From Rhizobiales bacterium IMCC20636 (GTDB taxonomy: Bacteria; Pseudomonadota; Alphaproteobacteria; Rhizobiales; GCA-2746425), in assembly GCA_016865015.1 (NCBI GenBank), contig CP018226.1, forward strand, positions 2,201,001 to 2,265,000: a stretch of DNA of 64,000 nucleotides. The letters run 5' to 3'. Of the stretch, positions 1 through 9,638 are shown in pieces (position 1 is the stretch's first letter; every line of letters begins with the position of its first letter). The notes under the pieces are model-generated. The model was given only the letters and a program-made list of their open reading frames with translations. It was not told where the DNA came from and ran no database searches. Both the position numbers and the translations under genes were made by a program.

Positions 1-2
1 GT

Positions 3-755
3 GGCTATATTGGCTACTTTGTAGCCGATGTGACGGGTTATTGGCTACTGGCCTTTCCGGTGGCTTTTGTGGTCGTCGGACTGCTCGGAATTCTCATGCA
101 GGTGTTTGTTTTCCAGAAGATGGAAGGCGAGGATTTGCGCCAAACACTGGTGACGATTGGAATTTCCATTGTCATGGCGGATCTGATGTTGTGGGGGTTT
201 GGTGGAGACTTCTTCAACATTTCACCGCCGCAATGGCTCAGCGGGCCCTTGACCACATTCTTTGTCACAGGTGCCAAGAGCTCGGGCGAGCTGGTTTATC
301 TGAAATATCCGATCGTGCGGATCGTCATTTTCATCGCGTCTGTCATTATTGGGCTGGGGATGTGGATGCTGCTGAACCGTACGCGCATTGGCATGCTTAT
401 TCGCGCAGGTGTTGATGATCGCGACATGCTGTCTGCGACCGGTGCCCGAATTCAACTGGTGTTCATCGGCGTGTTCGCGTTTGGAGCCGGGCTGGCAGGT
501 GTTGCTGGGGTTGTGGGCGGCACCTTCCAGTCGGTCGCTCCTGGCGAAGACATCCGGTTTCTGCTGGCGTCACTGGTGGTGGTGATTGTGGGGGGCATGG
601 GCTCGATCCCCGGTGCTGCGATTGGCGCTCTGGTGATTGGTCTGGCAGAGCAACTTGGGTCTGTGTATTTTCCAACCTACGCAGTGGTACTGACCTTTCT
701 GATCATGGTTGTGGTTCTCGCATTCCGGCCTCAGGGCCTGTTGGGGAGAGCATAA
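3..755 (+). CDS. livH: LivH-type branched-chain amino-acid ABC transporter permease (5' end cut)
   Basis: This is an inner-membrane permease of the LivH family, one half of the channel of a HAAT-type importer. The reading frame is open from the first bases of the window, so the true start lies upstream and about 250 residues are visible. The visible part is almost wholly hydrophobic with about six membrane segments. It carries the family's glycine-rich loop near the C-terminus (GGMGSIPGAAIGALVIG) and ends in FRPQGLLGR, a typical LivH tail. A GTG at base 30 is in frame but falls inside the conserved region, so it is not the start. The LivM partner begins 3 bases after the stop. The periplasmic binding protein is not in the window and is presumably upstream. 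The substrate cannot be read from the permease; the downstream genes argue against simple leucine uptake. Confidence 0.9.
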   Translation, partial: GYIGYFVADVTGYWLLAFPVAFVVVGLLGILMQVFVFQKMEGEDLRQTLVTIGISIVMADLMLWGFGGDFFNISPPQWLSGPLTTFFVTGAKSSGELVYLKYPIVRIVIFIASVIIGLGMWMLLNRTRIGMLIRAGVDDRDMLSATGARIQLVFIGVFAFGAGLAGVAGVVGGTFQSVAPGEDIRFLLASLVVVIVGGMGSIPGAAIGALVIGLAEQLGSVYFPTYAVVLTFLIMVVVLAFRPQGLLGRA

Positions 756-758
756 AGC

Positions 759-1823
759 ATGGCTCTGATCGAGGAAACCGAAGCAGGCGAGGCGGACGAC
801 CGGAAGGTGGGCTGGGCCGAGCGCGTGCCGGTTCAATATTGGGTCGTCATCATCCTGCTGCTGATCATGCCCGCCTTTGCCAGTGACTTTACACTTTTTC
901 AGATTTTTGGATGGTCCTTCATTCTCGGAATGATTGCTCTCAGCCTCATGTTTCTGGCCGGTTATGGGGGCATGGTCAGTCTTGTCCAGATGACCATTGC
1001 CGGCTTGGCTGGCTACATGATTGCGATCTTTGGCGACAGTGCCATCACTGACATCAGTCAAGGTTGGCCGTGGTATGTATCGATCCCGATTGCCCTTATC
1101 ATAGCCATGCTGTTCGGCTCACTCGTGGGATGGCTCTCGGTGCGCACCGAAGGCATCTACACAATCATGATCACGCTAGCGATTGCATCGGCCTTCTTCT
1201 ACTTTGCACGGCAAAATTATGTGGTTTTCAACGGGTTTTCCGGGTTTAACGGGGTGCTGCCACCCATGCTGTTTGGGGTGGATTGGCGCGGCAGCCAAGC
1301 GTTTTACTATCTGACGCTTTTCTGGGCCTGTCTGTCCTATCTGGTGGTGTTGTATCTATCCCGTTCGCCATTCGGTCTGGCGCTTCAGGGCGTGCGTGAC
1401 AATCCGCGCCGCATGGCAGCTCTTGGGTTCAATGTGAATGCTCATCGGGTTGCAGCGTATGCCTTTGCAGCCTTGATTGCTGGCATTGGTGGCATTCTGC
1501 TGACCTGGCAATCAGCGCAGATTTCACCCGGAACCGCCGGTGTCGGGCCTGTTATCGATATTCTGATCATTGCTGTCATCGGTGGTCTTCGGCATCCGAT
1601 TGGCCCCTTCATAGGTGCGTTCATCTATGTGGTTCTGAAAACATTTTCTGTCGATTTTCTGACGGCGCTGGGTCTGGGCGGTGAACGCTTCCAATTGCTG
1701 ATAGGGATCAGTTTCCTTGTGATCGTGTTCTGGTCACCGGATGGCATTCTGGGCCTCTGGGAAAAATGGCGTCGCAGCCGCGGCAAAGACCCGTTGCGTG
1801 ATGCCGGGGAGAGCAAGCTATGA
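759..1823 (+). CDS. livM: LivM-type ABC transporter permease
   Basis: This is the second inner-membrane permease of the HAAT importer, 354 residues, the usual LivM length. A polar N-terminus of about 25 residues is followed by about nine hydrophobic segments. The LivM signature region is visible as a GVRDNPRRMAALGFNV stretch around residues 210-226, the cytoplasmic coupling loop that docks the ATPases. A GGLRHPIGPFIGA loop follows near residue 275. The ATG start is 3 bases after the livH stop, and the end overlaps the next gene by 4 bases (ATGA), which points to translational coupling. It must act with the LivH before it and the two ATPases after it. Substrate unknown. Confidence 0.92.
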   Translation: MALIEETEAGEADDRKVGWAERVPVQYWVVIILLLIMPAFASDFTLFQIFGWSFILGMIALSLMFLAGYGGMVSLVQMTIAGLAGYMIAIFGDSAITDISQGWPWYVSIPIALIIAMLFGSLVGWLSVRTEGIYTIMITLAIASAFFYFARQNYVVFNGFSGFNGVLPPMLFGVDWRGSQAFYYLTLFWACLSYLVVLYLSRSPFGLALQGVRDNPRRMAALGFNVNAHRVAAYAFAALIAGIGGILLTWQSAQISPGTAGVGPVIDILIIAVIGGLRHPIGPFIGAFIYVVLKTFSVDFLTALGLGGERFQLLIGISFLVIVFWSPDGILGLWEKWRRSRGKDPLRDAGESKL

Positions 1824-2611
1824 ATGCTCCCACAACAGTTTCAGAACGGTTGAATGCAACAGGAACGGCCAATGCGCTGGAGTTGCGTGGTGTTTCCAAG
1901 CTGTTTGGCGCTTTGGCGGCTCTGAGTGACATCAACATCACCGTGCGCCCCGGCGAGCGTCGCGCTGTGTTGGGGTCAAACGGTGCTGGCAAGACCACCT
2001 TGTTCAACTGCATTACCGGTGATTTCCTGCCAACAAGCGGTTCCATCCGGTTTTTTGGTGAAGACATCTCCGAGTTTCCGGCCCATGAGCGCATTCGGCG
2101 CGGATTGCGGCGGACCTATCAGATTTCATTGTTGTTCACCGGTCTGAGCGTTTTGGACAATGTCTATCTGGCTTGCTGCGGTGTCTCACGCGGCCGCTTT
2201 TCCCTCATTCGCCCGCGCCGTAATGATGCGCTGATGGCCAGTGCTGAGGATCTGGTGCGCGTTGTGCATATGGAAGATGCAAAGGACACGTTGGTTTCGG
2301 AATTGTCTTACGGACAACAACGGCAGCTTGAAATTGCCATGGCCTTGTCTGGCGCGCCTCGTTTCATCCTGTTTGATGAGCCCGCCGCAGGGCTGTCGCC
2401 AACAGAGCGCCGGGAACTGGTGGAGATTCTGACTGGCCTGCCATCCCATATGGGTTTCATCATCATTGAGCACGATATGGATGTGGCACTGCGGGTCGCT
2501 GAATCGGTGACCATGATGCACAATGGCCGTATCTTCAAGGAAGGCAAGCCCGCTGAAATTGAAGAAGATCCCGAAGTGCAGGCGCTTTATCTGGGGGGCG
2601 GTGATGGCTGA
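1820..2611 (+). CDS. livG: LivG-type ABC transporter ATP-binding protein
   Basis: This is a cytoplasmic ATPase of the HAAT importer, 263 residues. Walker A is GSNGAGKT at residues 52-59. The signature motif appears as [12 protein letters not shown], with Tyr in place of the usual Gly, as is common in LivG proteins, followed by Walker [11 protein letters not shown] and the H-loop region IIEHDMDV. It starts with an ATG overlapping the livM stop and ends 8 bases inside the next gene's start region, so all four transporter genes are coupled. The 20-residue N-terminal lead before the first conserved strand is slightly long, but no better start is evident. Confidence 0.93.
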   Translation: MNAPTTVSERLNATGTANALELRGVSKLFGALAALSDINITVRPGERRAVLGSNGAGKTTLFNCITGDFLPTSGSIRFFGEDISEFPAHERIRRGLRRTYQISLLFTGLSVLDNVYLACCGVSRGRFSLIRPRRNDALMASAEDLVRVVHMEDAKDTLVSELSYGQQRQLEIAMALSGAPRFILFDEPAAGLSPTERRELVEILTGLPSHMGFIIIEHDMDVALRVAESVTMMHNGRIFKEGKPAEIEEDPEVQALYLGGGDG

Positions 2612-4769
2612 ACGTTCAACCCCCGCTCTCGAGGTCCGGGATCTCAATGTCTATTATGGTCAATCCCATGCGTTGCAGGGCGTTGATTTGACATTGGACC
2701 ATGGCGTTCTGTCTGTGGTTGGACGCAATGGCATGGGCAAAACCACGCTTTGCAAGGCGATTATGGGTCTTGAGCCGATGGCTGCTGGCTCTATCAGTTT
2801 CTATGGGCAGTCGCTGGCCGGGTTGACTCCGGCTCAGATTGCCCGCCTTGGCATTGGCTATGTCCCACAAGGGCGGCGGTTGTGGCGCTCGTTGACTGTG
2901 GACGAGCATCTCAAGCTTGTCGCCCGCAAGGGCGGTGCCTGGACACCTGATCGCATCTATTCAACATTCCCCAGGCTTGCGGAGCGCAAGACCAATGGTG
3001 GCGCGCAATTGTCGGGCGGTGAACAGCAAATGCTGGCCATTGGCAGAGCCCTTTTGCTGAATCCCAAATTGCTGCTCATGGATGAGCCGACTGAAGGCCT
3101 GGCCCCGGTTATCGTCAATCAGGTTGCCGAAATGCTGAAACGGCTGGGCAGTGAAGGCGATGTCGATGTTTTGGTCATCGAGCAGAATATCGGCGTGGCG
3201 TGTTCGATTTCCGAGCAGGTTGCCATCATGGTCAATGGCACGATCAACCGTGTCATGGATGCTGGATTGCTGGCGGGTGACCGGGATTTGCAGCAAGCGC
3301 TCCTGGGTGTCGGCAGACATGCTCATGATGAAACACCCGATAGTGCTGAAGTCGACACGCCGGAGAGCAAGGACAAGGACCATGGTCCTGTCCGGATTTA
3401 TCTGTCCAATCCGAAAGTGCCGACCCGATGGTCTCAGCCGGTGCCGGTGCGGGTTATCGAAGGCAGTGCCAGAACGCAGACGCAGGAACATGCGAGCAGC
3501 GCAAATTCAAGTGAACCGATGCGCGCGCTTGCCAGAGGCACCGCGACGACGGTGCTGGTGGCAGGAACTCTGGACACCAAGGGTGATGAATTGCGCTTCA
3601 TGCGCGACTTGCTGAAGGCAAATGGTCTGCGGGTTCAATTGGTGGATCTGTCTACAAGCGGCAAACCGTCTGGCGCTGAAGTGCCACCTCATGTGGTTGC
3701 TGCGTTCCATCCCAGAGGCGTTTCTGGTGTCTTCACTGGTGACCGGGGCACCGCAGTTGCTGGCATGACGCTGGCTTTTGAGCGCTGGATTCGCCAACAG
3801 AACCATGTAGCAGGTGTTGTGTCTGCTGGCGGTTCCGGTGGTACGGCACTGGTCGCACCGGCGATGCGGGCTTTGCCGATTGGCGTGCCCAAACTCATCG
3901 TCTCCACGATCGCCAGCGGAAATGTCGGACAATATGTCGGCCCGGCGGATATCATGATGCTGCATTCGGTGGCCGATGTTCAGGGCCTGAACTCCATCAC
4001 GCGGGAAGTGCTGGCCAACGGGGCTCAGGCCATGGCTGGAATGGTCAAGAGCCGGGCGGGCGCGCAAGCTGTAACGAGCGAAAAACCGGCCATCGGTCTT
4101 ACCATGTTTGGTGTGACGACCCCTTGTATTCAGCAAGTTACCGCACAGCTTGAAGATGATTTTGACTGTTTGGTGTTCCACGCCACCGGTGTCGGTGGGC
4201 GGTCGATGGAGAAGCTTCTGGACAGTGGCATGCTATCGGCTGTGCTGGATCTGACAACAACCGAAATCTGCGACATGATCGCAGGCGGTGTCTTTCCTGC
4301 AACCGAGGACCGCTTTGGTGCCTCCATTCGTGCGGGGAAACCATATATCGGCGCATGCGGTGCACTGGACATGGTGAATTTTGCGGCACCGGAAACCGTG
4401 CCAGAGAAGTATCGTGGCCGAAACCTTTACGAGCATAATCCGCAGATTACGCTGATGCGCACGACGCCGGATGAAAATCGGACCATGGGCCAGTGGATCG
4501 GTGAAAAGCTGAACCTCATGACCGGACCTGTGCGGTTTTTCCTTCCGGAGGGTGGTGTCTCTCTGCTGGATGCGCCTGGCATGGCGTTTCATGATCCGGA
4601 AGCTGACGCGGCGCTGTTTAGTGCGCTGGAAGAAACCGTCCGCCAGACCACTAACCGTCAATTGATACGGGTTCCTCACAATATCAACGATCAGGCTTTT
4701 GCTGATCTGGTTGTTCAAACTTTCCGCAGCTTTCATTCGGTGCGGACCAAAAAAGCCTCAGGAGAATAA
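2604..4769 (+). CDS. LivF-type ABC ATPase fused to a Tm-1-like (UPF0261) domain
   Basis: This is a 721-residue two-domain protein. Residues 1-240 are a LivF ATPase with Walker A GRNGMGKT at 40-47, signature LSGGEQQ at 136-142 and Walker [13 protein letters not shown] polar linker of about 70 residues rich in Glu, Asp, Pro and Ser follows. From residue 315 to the end is a Tm-1-like ATP-binding domain, opening with the family's [16 protein letters not shown] motif. The start chosen is the ATG at 2604, which overlaps the livG end; the frame stays open upstream, but that stretch lies inside livG. Tm-1-like proteins are usually free-standing or joined to a PEP-hydrolase-like TIM barrel, and that partner is the very next gene, 3 bases on. 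The fusion ties the importer physically to the Tm-1/TIM-barrel pair. The biochemical role of the Tm-1 domain in bacteria is unknown to me. Confidence 0.9.
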   Translation: MAERSTPALEVRDLNVYYGQSHALQGVDLTLDHGVLSVVGRNGMGKTTLCKAIMGLEPMAAGSISFYGQSLAGLTPAQIARLGIGYVPQGRRLWRSLTVDEHLKLVARKGGAWTPDRIYSTFPRLAERKTNGGAQLSGGEQQMLAIGRALLLNPKLLLMDEPTEGLAPVIVNQVAEMLKRLGSEGDVDVLVIEQNIGVACSISEQVAIMVNGTINRVMDAGLLAGDRDLQQALLGVGRHAHDETPDSAEVDTPESKDKDHGPVRIYLSNPKVPTRWSQPVPVRVIEGSARTQTQEHASSANSSEPMRALARGTATTVLVAGTLDTKGDELRFMRDLLKANGLRVQLVDLSTSGKPSGAEVPPHVVAAFHPRGVSGVFTGDRGTAVAGMTLAFERWIRQQNHVAGVVSAGGSGGTALVAPAMRALPIGVPKLIVSTIASGNVGQYVGPADIMMLHSVADVQGLNSITREVLANGAQAMAGMVKSRAGAQAVTSEKPAIGLTMFGVTTPCIQQVTAQLEDDFDCLVFHATGVGGRSMEKLLDSGMLSAVLDLTTTEICDMIAGGVFPATEDRFGASIRAGKPYIGACGALDMVNFAAPETVPEKYRGRNLYEHNPQITLMRTTPDENRTMGQWIGEKLNLMTGPVRFFLPEGGVSLLDAPGMAFHDPEADAALFSALEETVRQTTNRQLIRVPHNINDQAFADLVVQTFRSFHSVRTKKASGE

Positions 4770-4772
4770 TGC

Positions 4773-5600
4773 ATGTTTGATCGTAATCAGCTGATGAAAC
4801 GCTATCGTCAAATGATCGCCAAGGGTGAGCCGATCATTGGTGGCGGTGCCGGGACCGGACTGTCGGCCAAATGTGAAGAGGCAGGCGGAATTGATCTGAT
4901 TGTGATCTACAATTCAGGACGTTACCGCATGGCAGGGCGCGGCAGTCTGGCGGGTTTGATGCCCTATGGCGATGCCAATGCTGTTGTGATGGATATGGCT
5001 GGCGAAGTGCTGCCGGTGGTGAAACACACACCTGTGCTGGCTGGCGTGTGTGCCTCTGATCCGTTCCGGATGATGGATAAGTTTCTCGACGAAGTGAAGG
5101 CCGCCGGCTTTTCCGGCGTGCAGAACTTTCCCACTGTTGGCCTGATTGATGGAAACTTCCGGGCCAATTTGGAAGAGACCGGCATGTCCTATAGCCTCGA
5201 AGTCGACATGATTGCGCTGGCGCATGAAAAAGGGCTGCTGACCACGCCGTATGTGTTCTGCTCTGATGATGCGGCGGCTATGGCCGGGGCCGGGGCCGAT
5301 ATCATTGTCTGCCATCTTGGCCTGACAACCGGTGGTGCCATTGGTGCGGAAACATCGCTGACGCTGGAGCAGTGTCCTGCAATCGTCGATGAATGGGCTG
5401 CGGCGGCACTGGCGGTCAATCCTGATGTGATTGTGCTGGTCCATGGCGGGCCGGTCGCAATGCCGGAAGACGCCGCCTTTGTTCTGAAACATACCTCGAA
5501 TTGTCATGGCTTTTATGGCGCGTCCTCAATGGAACGGCTGCCGACTGAAATTGCACTGACGGAACAAACCAAAAAATTCAAACAAATCGGCCGCATGTAA
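4773..5600 (+). CDS. Phosphoenolpyruvate hydrolase-like TIM-barrel protein
   Basis: This 275-residue protein matches the PEP-hydrolase-like TIM-barrel family (PF09370 type), which is related to the PEP mutase/isocitrate lyase fold. Visible family features are [21 protein letters not shown] at the N-terminus, an [17 protein letters not shown] loop, the [11 protein letters not shown] strand and a C-terminal [12 protein letters not shown] segment. An SD-like GGAGAA lies 10-15 bases before the ATG. Members commonly neighbour, or are fused to, Tm-1-like domains, as here. The family name comes from distant similarity, and the actual reaction is unproven. The context suggests it acts on a product made in this island, but the substrate cannot be inferred. 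Confidence 0.85.
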   Translation: MFDRNQLMKRYRQMIAKGEPIIGGGAGTGLSAKCEEAGGIDLIVIYNSGRYRMAGRGSLAGLMPYGDANAVVMDMAGEVLPVVKHTPVLAGVCASDPFRMMDKFLDEVKAAGFSGVQNFPTVGLIDGNFRANLEETGMSYSLEVDMIALAHEKGLLTTPYVFCSDDAAAMAGAGADIIVCHLGLTTGGAIGAETSLTLEQCPAIVDEWAAAALAVNPDVIVLVHGGPVAMPEDAAFVLKHTSNCHGFYGASSMERLPTEIALTEQTKKFKQIGRM

Positions 5601-5621
5601 GCGGCAACAAGGGAGCATGCC

Positions 5622-8600
5622 ATGACCGGGCAACTGATTGGACAATTGATCCTTTGGCTGATTTTAGCAGTCATCGTCATTTTCATTCTGTATTGGGTGA
5701 TGAATTGGCTTTACCGCCGCTCGACCAAGGAAATCGCGTTTGTCAGAACCGGATTTCTGGGTGAGCGGGTTGTGATCGACGGCGGCGCTTTTGTCTGGCC
5801 GATTGTTCATGACATTACGCCGGTCAATATGAACACCCTTCAACTGGAAGTCACGCGTGCACGTGAGCAGGCCCTGATCACCAAGGACCGCATCCGGGTT
5901 GACGTTGAGGCTGAGTTTTATGTGCGGGTTCGGCAGGACAAGAAGTCGGTCAGTGTTGCTGCCGCGACTCTTGGTCGACGCACTTTGGAGCCGGAACGTC
6001 TGCATTCACTGTTGGCTGGTAAATTTGTTTCGGCCTTGCGGACAACGGCCGCAGAAATGACGTCCGAGGAATTGCTGGAAAACCGCAATACCTATGTGGC
6101 GCGGGTGCTGGAAGCTGCTCAGGCCGGTCTGGAAAAGAACGGGCTGGAACTGGAAAGCCTTGCGATTACCGATATCGACCAATCTGATATCGAGTATTTC
6201 AATCCGTCCAACCGGTTTGACGCCGAAGGTTTGACGACAGTTATCAAATCCATCGAGGAACGCCGCAAGCTGCGCAATGATATTGAGCAGGATGCGATGA
6301 TCAAAATTCGCAGCCGCAATCTGGAAGCCGAAAAACAGGCACTGCAGATTGACAAGGAAAGCGAAGAAGCACGCCTTGATCAAGAACGCGAAGTTGAATT
6401 TCGTCGGGCGCAACAACGCACCGACCTGGTGCGCGAACGTGCAGAGCGCGAAAAAGAGGCCGAGCAGGCATCGCTGGTGTCCCGTGAAGCTATTGAAACA
6501 TCGCGTATCCAGAACGAGCAGCAGATCGCGGAATCCAGAATTGCTTCTGAACTGACCATCCGACAGAAAGAAATTTCCCGACAGAGAACCGTTGATGAGG
6601 CGGAAATTGTCAGCCGTGAAGCCATCGAAAAAGCGCGGATCGGTCAGGAACGTGTGCTGAGCGAAGAACGCATCAAAAATCAGCAACAGACGGATTCTGC
6701 CGATATCGTGGCCAAGGAAGCGATCGAAAAAGCCCGGATATCCCAGGAGCGGTCGGTGACCGAGGCGCGGATTGCCAAGGATAAAGATACCCAATCCATG
6801 GAAATCGAGCGTCAACGCTCTGTTGATGAAGCAGAAATTCTGGCGCGGGAAATGATCGAGAAGGCGCGGATCGCCCAAGAGCGCAGCATAACAGAGGCTC
6901 GCATTGCGCTTGAGCAGGGCACGAAAGAAAAAGAGATTGCCCGCAATCTGGCTGTTCAAGAGGCGGAAATTGCAGCGCGGGAAGCGTCGGAAAAGCTGCG
7001 CATTGCACAAGAGACGACAGTGAATGCAGAGCGCATCAAGTCGGATCGGGCAACTCGCGAACTGGAGATCGAACGCCAAAAAGTGCTTGAGGAAGCAGAG
7101 ATCGCTTCGCAGCAGGCAACAGAAGCGGCGCGTATCGCGCGTGAAAAGACACTGTCTGCTGACCGAATTGCCTCAGAGCAGGCAACCCGGGCACTGGATA
7201 TTGAACGTCAGCGCATCATTGAAGAAGCCACCATTGCCTCCCGAGAAAGCACGGACACAACTCGGATTGCACAGGAAGAGCGCATTCGCGCTCTGGAAAT
7301 TCAGCGCAACCGTGCTGTGGATGAAGCTGAAATTGCAGCACGTGAAGCCGTGGAAAAAGCGCGCATCTCCCAGGAGAAGCAGCTGTCCTTCGACCGCATT
7401 GCAGCGCGTGAAGAAACCGACGAGCGTGAGGTTGGACGCAAGGAGGCACTTGAAGCATCCGAAATTGCGGCCAAGGAAGCCACAGAAGCGCGCCGCATAG
7501 CCCAGGAAAAAGCTACGGCTGCCGAGCGCATTGCATTTGAGAAAGCCACTCGCGAGCTGGAAATTGCGCGCAATCAGGCGCTGGATGAAGCCGAAGTTGC
7601 GTCCAGAGAAGCCGTGGAAGCTGCCCGCATCGCGCAGGAGGCGAAACTCTCGCTGCAACGCATTGAAAGCGATGAGAAAACCAAGGAACGCGAAGTGGCA
7701 CGTGCGCGTGCTCTTGAAACCGCTGAACTTGCCAAGGCGGAGGCTCTGGAAGCGGCGCGGATCGCCAAGGAGAAGAAGGTTGCAGCAGAGCGGATTGCCT
7801 ATGAGCAGGATCTGCGTGAACGCGAGATTGCCCGCAATCGCACTGTAGATGCTGCCAGCATTGCTGCGCAGCAGGACATCAATGGCCGCCGTATTTCAGA
7901 AGAAGGCAAGACGCGTGCTGCCGAGATCGAGAAAGAAGCTGAAATCCGCTCCCGTGAAATCGAGAAGAACGAAGCCATCGAAAGTGCCGAGATATCGTCC
8001 CGGCGTTTGGTGGACCAGCTCCGCATCGAGAAAGAACGCGAAACCACATCGGAGAAAATTTCTCGTGATGAAAGCATTCGCAATTTGGAGATTGCCCGCA
8101 ACAAGGCTCTTGATGCCGCTCAGATAGCGGCTGATGAAGCCATTGAGGCAGCCCGTGTTGCCAAGGAAAAAACCGTCGACGCGGAAAAAATCCTGGCAGA
8201 GCAGGAACTGGATGCCAAGAAACTGGATCGCAAGAAGGTTCTGGAGCAAATCGAAATTGCTCGGGTCCAGGTTCTGCGGGAAGCCGAAATCGCGTCACAG
8301 GAAGAGGTCGAGCGTGCGCGCATAGCTTCTGAACGCGGTCTGGATGAAGCCAGAATTGGCCATCAGACAGAGCGGCGTCGCCTTGAGATCGGGCGTGAGA
8401 AAGCTGTTGAGCAGGCGCTAATGGATAAAGCGATCGAGCTGTATAAAAAGTCGCTTGATGAAAGTGCTGCAGCGGCTGAAGCCGATGTCGCCAAGGCGCG
8501 TGCCACGGAAGCTGCCGAAAAGGTCAAGACTGTCAAGGAGACCGAAGAAGCATCCAGACGCAAGACCGTTGATGTGGTCATGGCTGAGAAGCAGGCTGAA

Positions 8601-9119
8601 GAAAAACGCATTGGTGCGGAAGCTGAACGCATTCGTGCTGCCGTTGAAGCGGAAGCTCAAAAACTCATCAACGAAGCCGAGAACGTTCTTACCGATGAGG
8701 CGCGTCATTCGCTCTTCAAGCGGAAGATGCTGGAGCATGTCGAAGGCATTGTGGCTGCATCCGTCAAACCACTCGAGAAGATCAACGAAATCAAGATCAT
8801 GCAATTGGGTGGTTCCGGGACAAATGGTGTCGGCTGGGGCAATGGAAACGGTGGCTCGGATGGTGGATCGGGTGGCAACAGCGGCGGCAGCCCAACCGAC
8901 GAGGTCATCAATTCAGCTTTGCGCTACCGCGTCCAGGCACCGATGATCGACAGCTTGCTGTCGGATATCGGAATTGACGGAGCCAACATCGCGAAGCAGG
9001 GCGGCTTGATCCGGGAAGCCTCTGACATGACCCGCATGCAGGGCGAACTCAATCGCGCCCAGAAAGCCAAGGAAGATGGCAAGGACGGCAAAGATGCCAA
9101 ATCCGGAGACAAGAAATAA
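5622..9119 (+). CDS. Giant flotillin-family protein with a hendecad-repeat coiled coil
   Basis: This 1165-residue membrane-anchored SPFH protein is about twice the usual flotillin length. Residues 5-28 are one hydrophobic anchor. Residues 36-190 are the SPFH/band-7 domain (FVRTGFLGERVVIDGGAFV and onward). Residues 205-1000 are charged Ala/Glu/Arg/Ile coiled coil. Inside it, residues 290-883 divide exactly into 14 tandem units, twelve of 44 residues and two of 33, with Ile or Val recurring every 11 residues. A glycine-rich stretch (about 1063-1092) and a Lys/Asp tail follow. The stop overlaps the next ATG (TAATG). Flotillins assemble membrane platforms. By position it may scaffold the transporter or the molybdenum enzyme, but that is inference only. 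The large opposite-strand open frames here arise from the repeat codon bias. Confidence 0.93.
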   Translation: MTGQLIGQLILWLILAVIVIFILYWVMNWLYRRSTKEIAFVRTGFLGERVVIDGGAFVWPIVHDITPVNMNTLQLEVTRAREQALITKDRIRVDVEAEFYVRVRQDKKSVSVAAATLGRRTLEPERLHSLLAGKFVSALRTTAAEMTSEELLENRNTYVARVLEAAQAGLEKNGLELESLAITDIDQSDIEYFNPSNRFDAEGLTTVIKSIEERRKLRNDIEQDAMIKIRSRNLEAEKQALQIDKESEEARLDQEREVEFRRAQQRTDLVRERAEREKEAEQASLVSREAIETSRIQNEQQIAESRIASELTIRQKEISRQRTVDEAEIVSREAIEKARIGQERVLSEERIKNQQQTDSADIVAKEAIEKARISQERSVTEARIAKDKDTQSMEIERQRSVDEAEILAREMIEKARIAQERSITEARIALEQGTKEKEIARNLAVQEAEIAAREASEKLRIAQETTVNAERIKSDRATRELEIERQKVLEEAEIASQQATEAARIAREKTLSADRIASEQATRALDIERQRIIEEATIASRESTDTTRIAQEERIRALEIQRNRAVDEAEIAAREAVEKARISQEKQLSFDRIAAREETDEREVGRKEALEASEIAAKEATEARRIAQEKATAAERIAFEKATRELEIARNQALDEAEVASREAVEAARIAQEAKLSLQRIESDEKTKEREVARARALETAELAKAEALEAARIAKEKKVAAERIAYEQDLREREIARNRTVDAASIAAQQDINGRRISEEGKTRAAEIEKEAEIRSREIEKNEAIESAEISSRRLVDQLRIEKERETTSEKISRDESIRNLEIARNKALDAAQIAADEAIEAARVAKEKTVDAEKILAEQELDAKKLDRKKVLEQIEIARVQVLREAEIASQEEVERARIASERGLDEARIGHQTERRRLEIGREKAVEQALMDKAIELYKKSLDESAAAAEADVAKARATEAAEKVKTVKETEEASRRKTVDVVMAEKQAEEKRIGAEAERIRAAVEAEAQKLINEAENVLTDEARHSLFKRKMLEHVEGIVAASVKPLEKINEIKIMQLGGSGTNGVGWGNGNGGSDGGSGGNSGGSPTDEVINSALRYRVQAPMIDSLLSDIGIDGANIAKQGGLIREASDMTRMQGELNRAQKAKEDGKDGKDAKSGDKK
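6489..8270 (+). repeat. Tandem array of 132-bp (twelve) and 99-bp (two) coding repeats in the flotillin gene
   Basis: The translated region splits into 14 consecutive units whose lengths in order are 44, 33, 44, 44, 44, 44, 33, 44, 44, 44, 44, 44, 44 and 44 residues; these sum to exactly 594 residues. A consensus unit reads roughly AxEKARIAQE, then xxxxAERIAxE, then xATRELEIAR, then NxAxDEAEIAxRE. Isoleucines fall at unit positions 7, 18, 29 and 40, that is every 11 residues. The two short units are each missing exactly one 11-residue block. The DNA copies are diverged, so this is an old array and not a recent slippage product. Confidence 0.9.
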
Positions 9120-9556
9120 TGGCGCGCGTATACATCTCTTCCGTCATTAATGCCCCGGCAGCCAAGGTCTGGGAATATGTCAGGGACTTCAATGGCCTGC
9201 CGAAATGGCACCCACGTATTCGGGACAGCCGTATTGAAGATGCGCTGCCGTCAGACAAGGTGGGGTGCATTCGCAATTTTCATCTGCAAAATGGCGATGC
9301 TCTGCGTGAGCAATTGTTGGGCCTGTCCGACTACGACATGTTCTACACCTATGCGATCCTCGACAGCCCGATGCCCCTGACTGATTACATCTCCACATTG
9401 CGGCTGACACCGATCACCGACGGGGAGCGTTGTTTCGGCGAATGGTCAGCCGAGTTTTCCTGCGATCCTGCCAATGAAGCTGATCTGGTGACAGGTGTTG
9501 GCACCAATGTGTTCCAGGGCGGCTTTGACGCGCTGAAGCGACATTTTGGCAATTAG
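9119..9556 (+). CDS. SRPBCC (CoxG/polyketide-cyclase-like) protein 1
   Basis: This small soluble protein of 145 residues has the START/Bet v1-like SRPBCC fold. The N-terminus (SSVINAPAAKVWEYVRDFNGLPKWHP) is the classic first strand and helix of polyketide cyclase 2/CoxG-like proteins, and the C-terminal helix (GFDALKRHF) closes the ligand pocket. The ATG overlaps the flotillin stop. In CO dehydrogenase clusters, CoxG-type SRPBCC proteins accompany the molybdenum enzyme and are linked to its membrane attachment. Here the presence of CoxM-, CoxS-, CoxL-, CoxD- and CoxE-like genes directly downstream suggests an equivalent accessory role. A direct cyclase or ligand-carrier function is the alternative. 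Confidence 0.85.
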   Translation: MARVYISSVINAPAAKVWEYVRDFNGLPKWHPRIRDSRIEDALPSDKVGCIRNFHLQNGDALREQLLGLSDYDMFYTYAILDSPMPLTDYISTLRLTPITDGERCFGEWSAEFSCDPANEADLVTGVGTNVFQGGFDALKRHFGN

Positions 9557-9638
9557 AAAGCTGATGAAACAGGCTGCTGATCACATGATGGGACAAAACA
9601 ATATGACGCTCAAAAACGGTTGGATGGATTAGACGCTC

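Noticed and set aside
6006-7079. A 357-residue minus-strand open frame inside the flotillin gene, with further long antisense frames at 7173-8804
   Set aside because: They are mirror images of the Glu/Ala/Ile/Arg repeats. Their Phe/Leu/Asn-rich translations repeat with the same 132-base period and match no family.
6489-8270. The 132-base periodic DNA in the flotillin gene as a CRISPR or non-coding repeat array
   Set aside because: The units are contiguous without spacers, diverged at the DNA level but conserved at the protein level, and lie in frame inside one gene.
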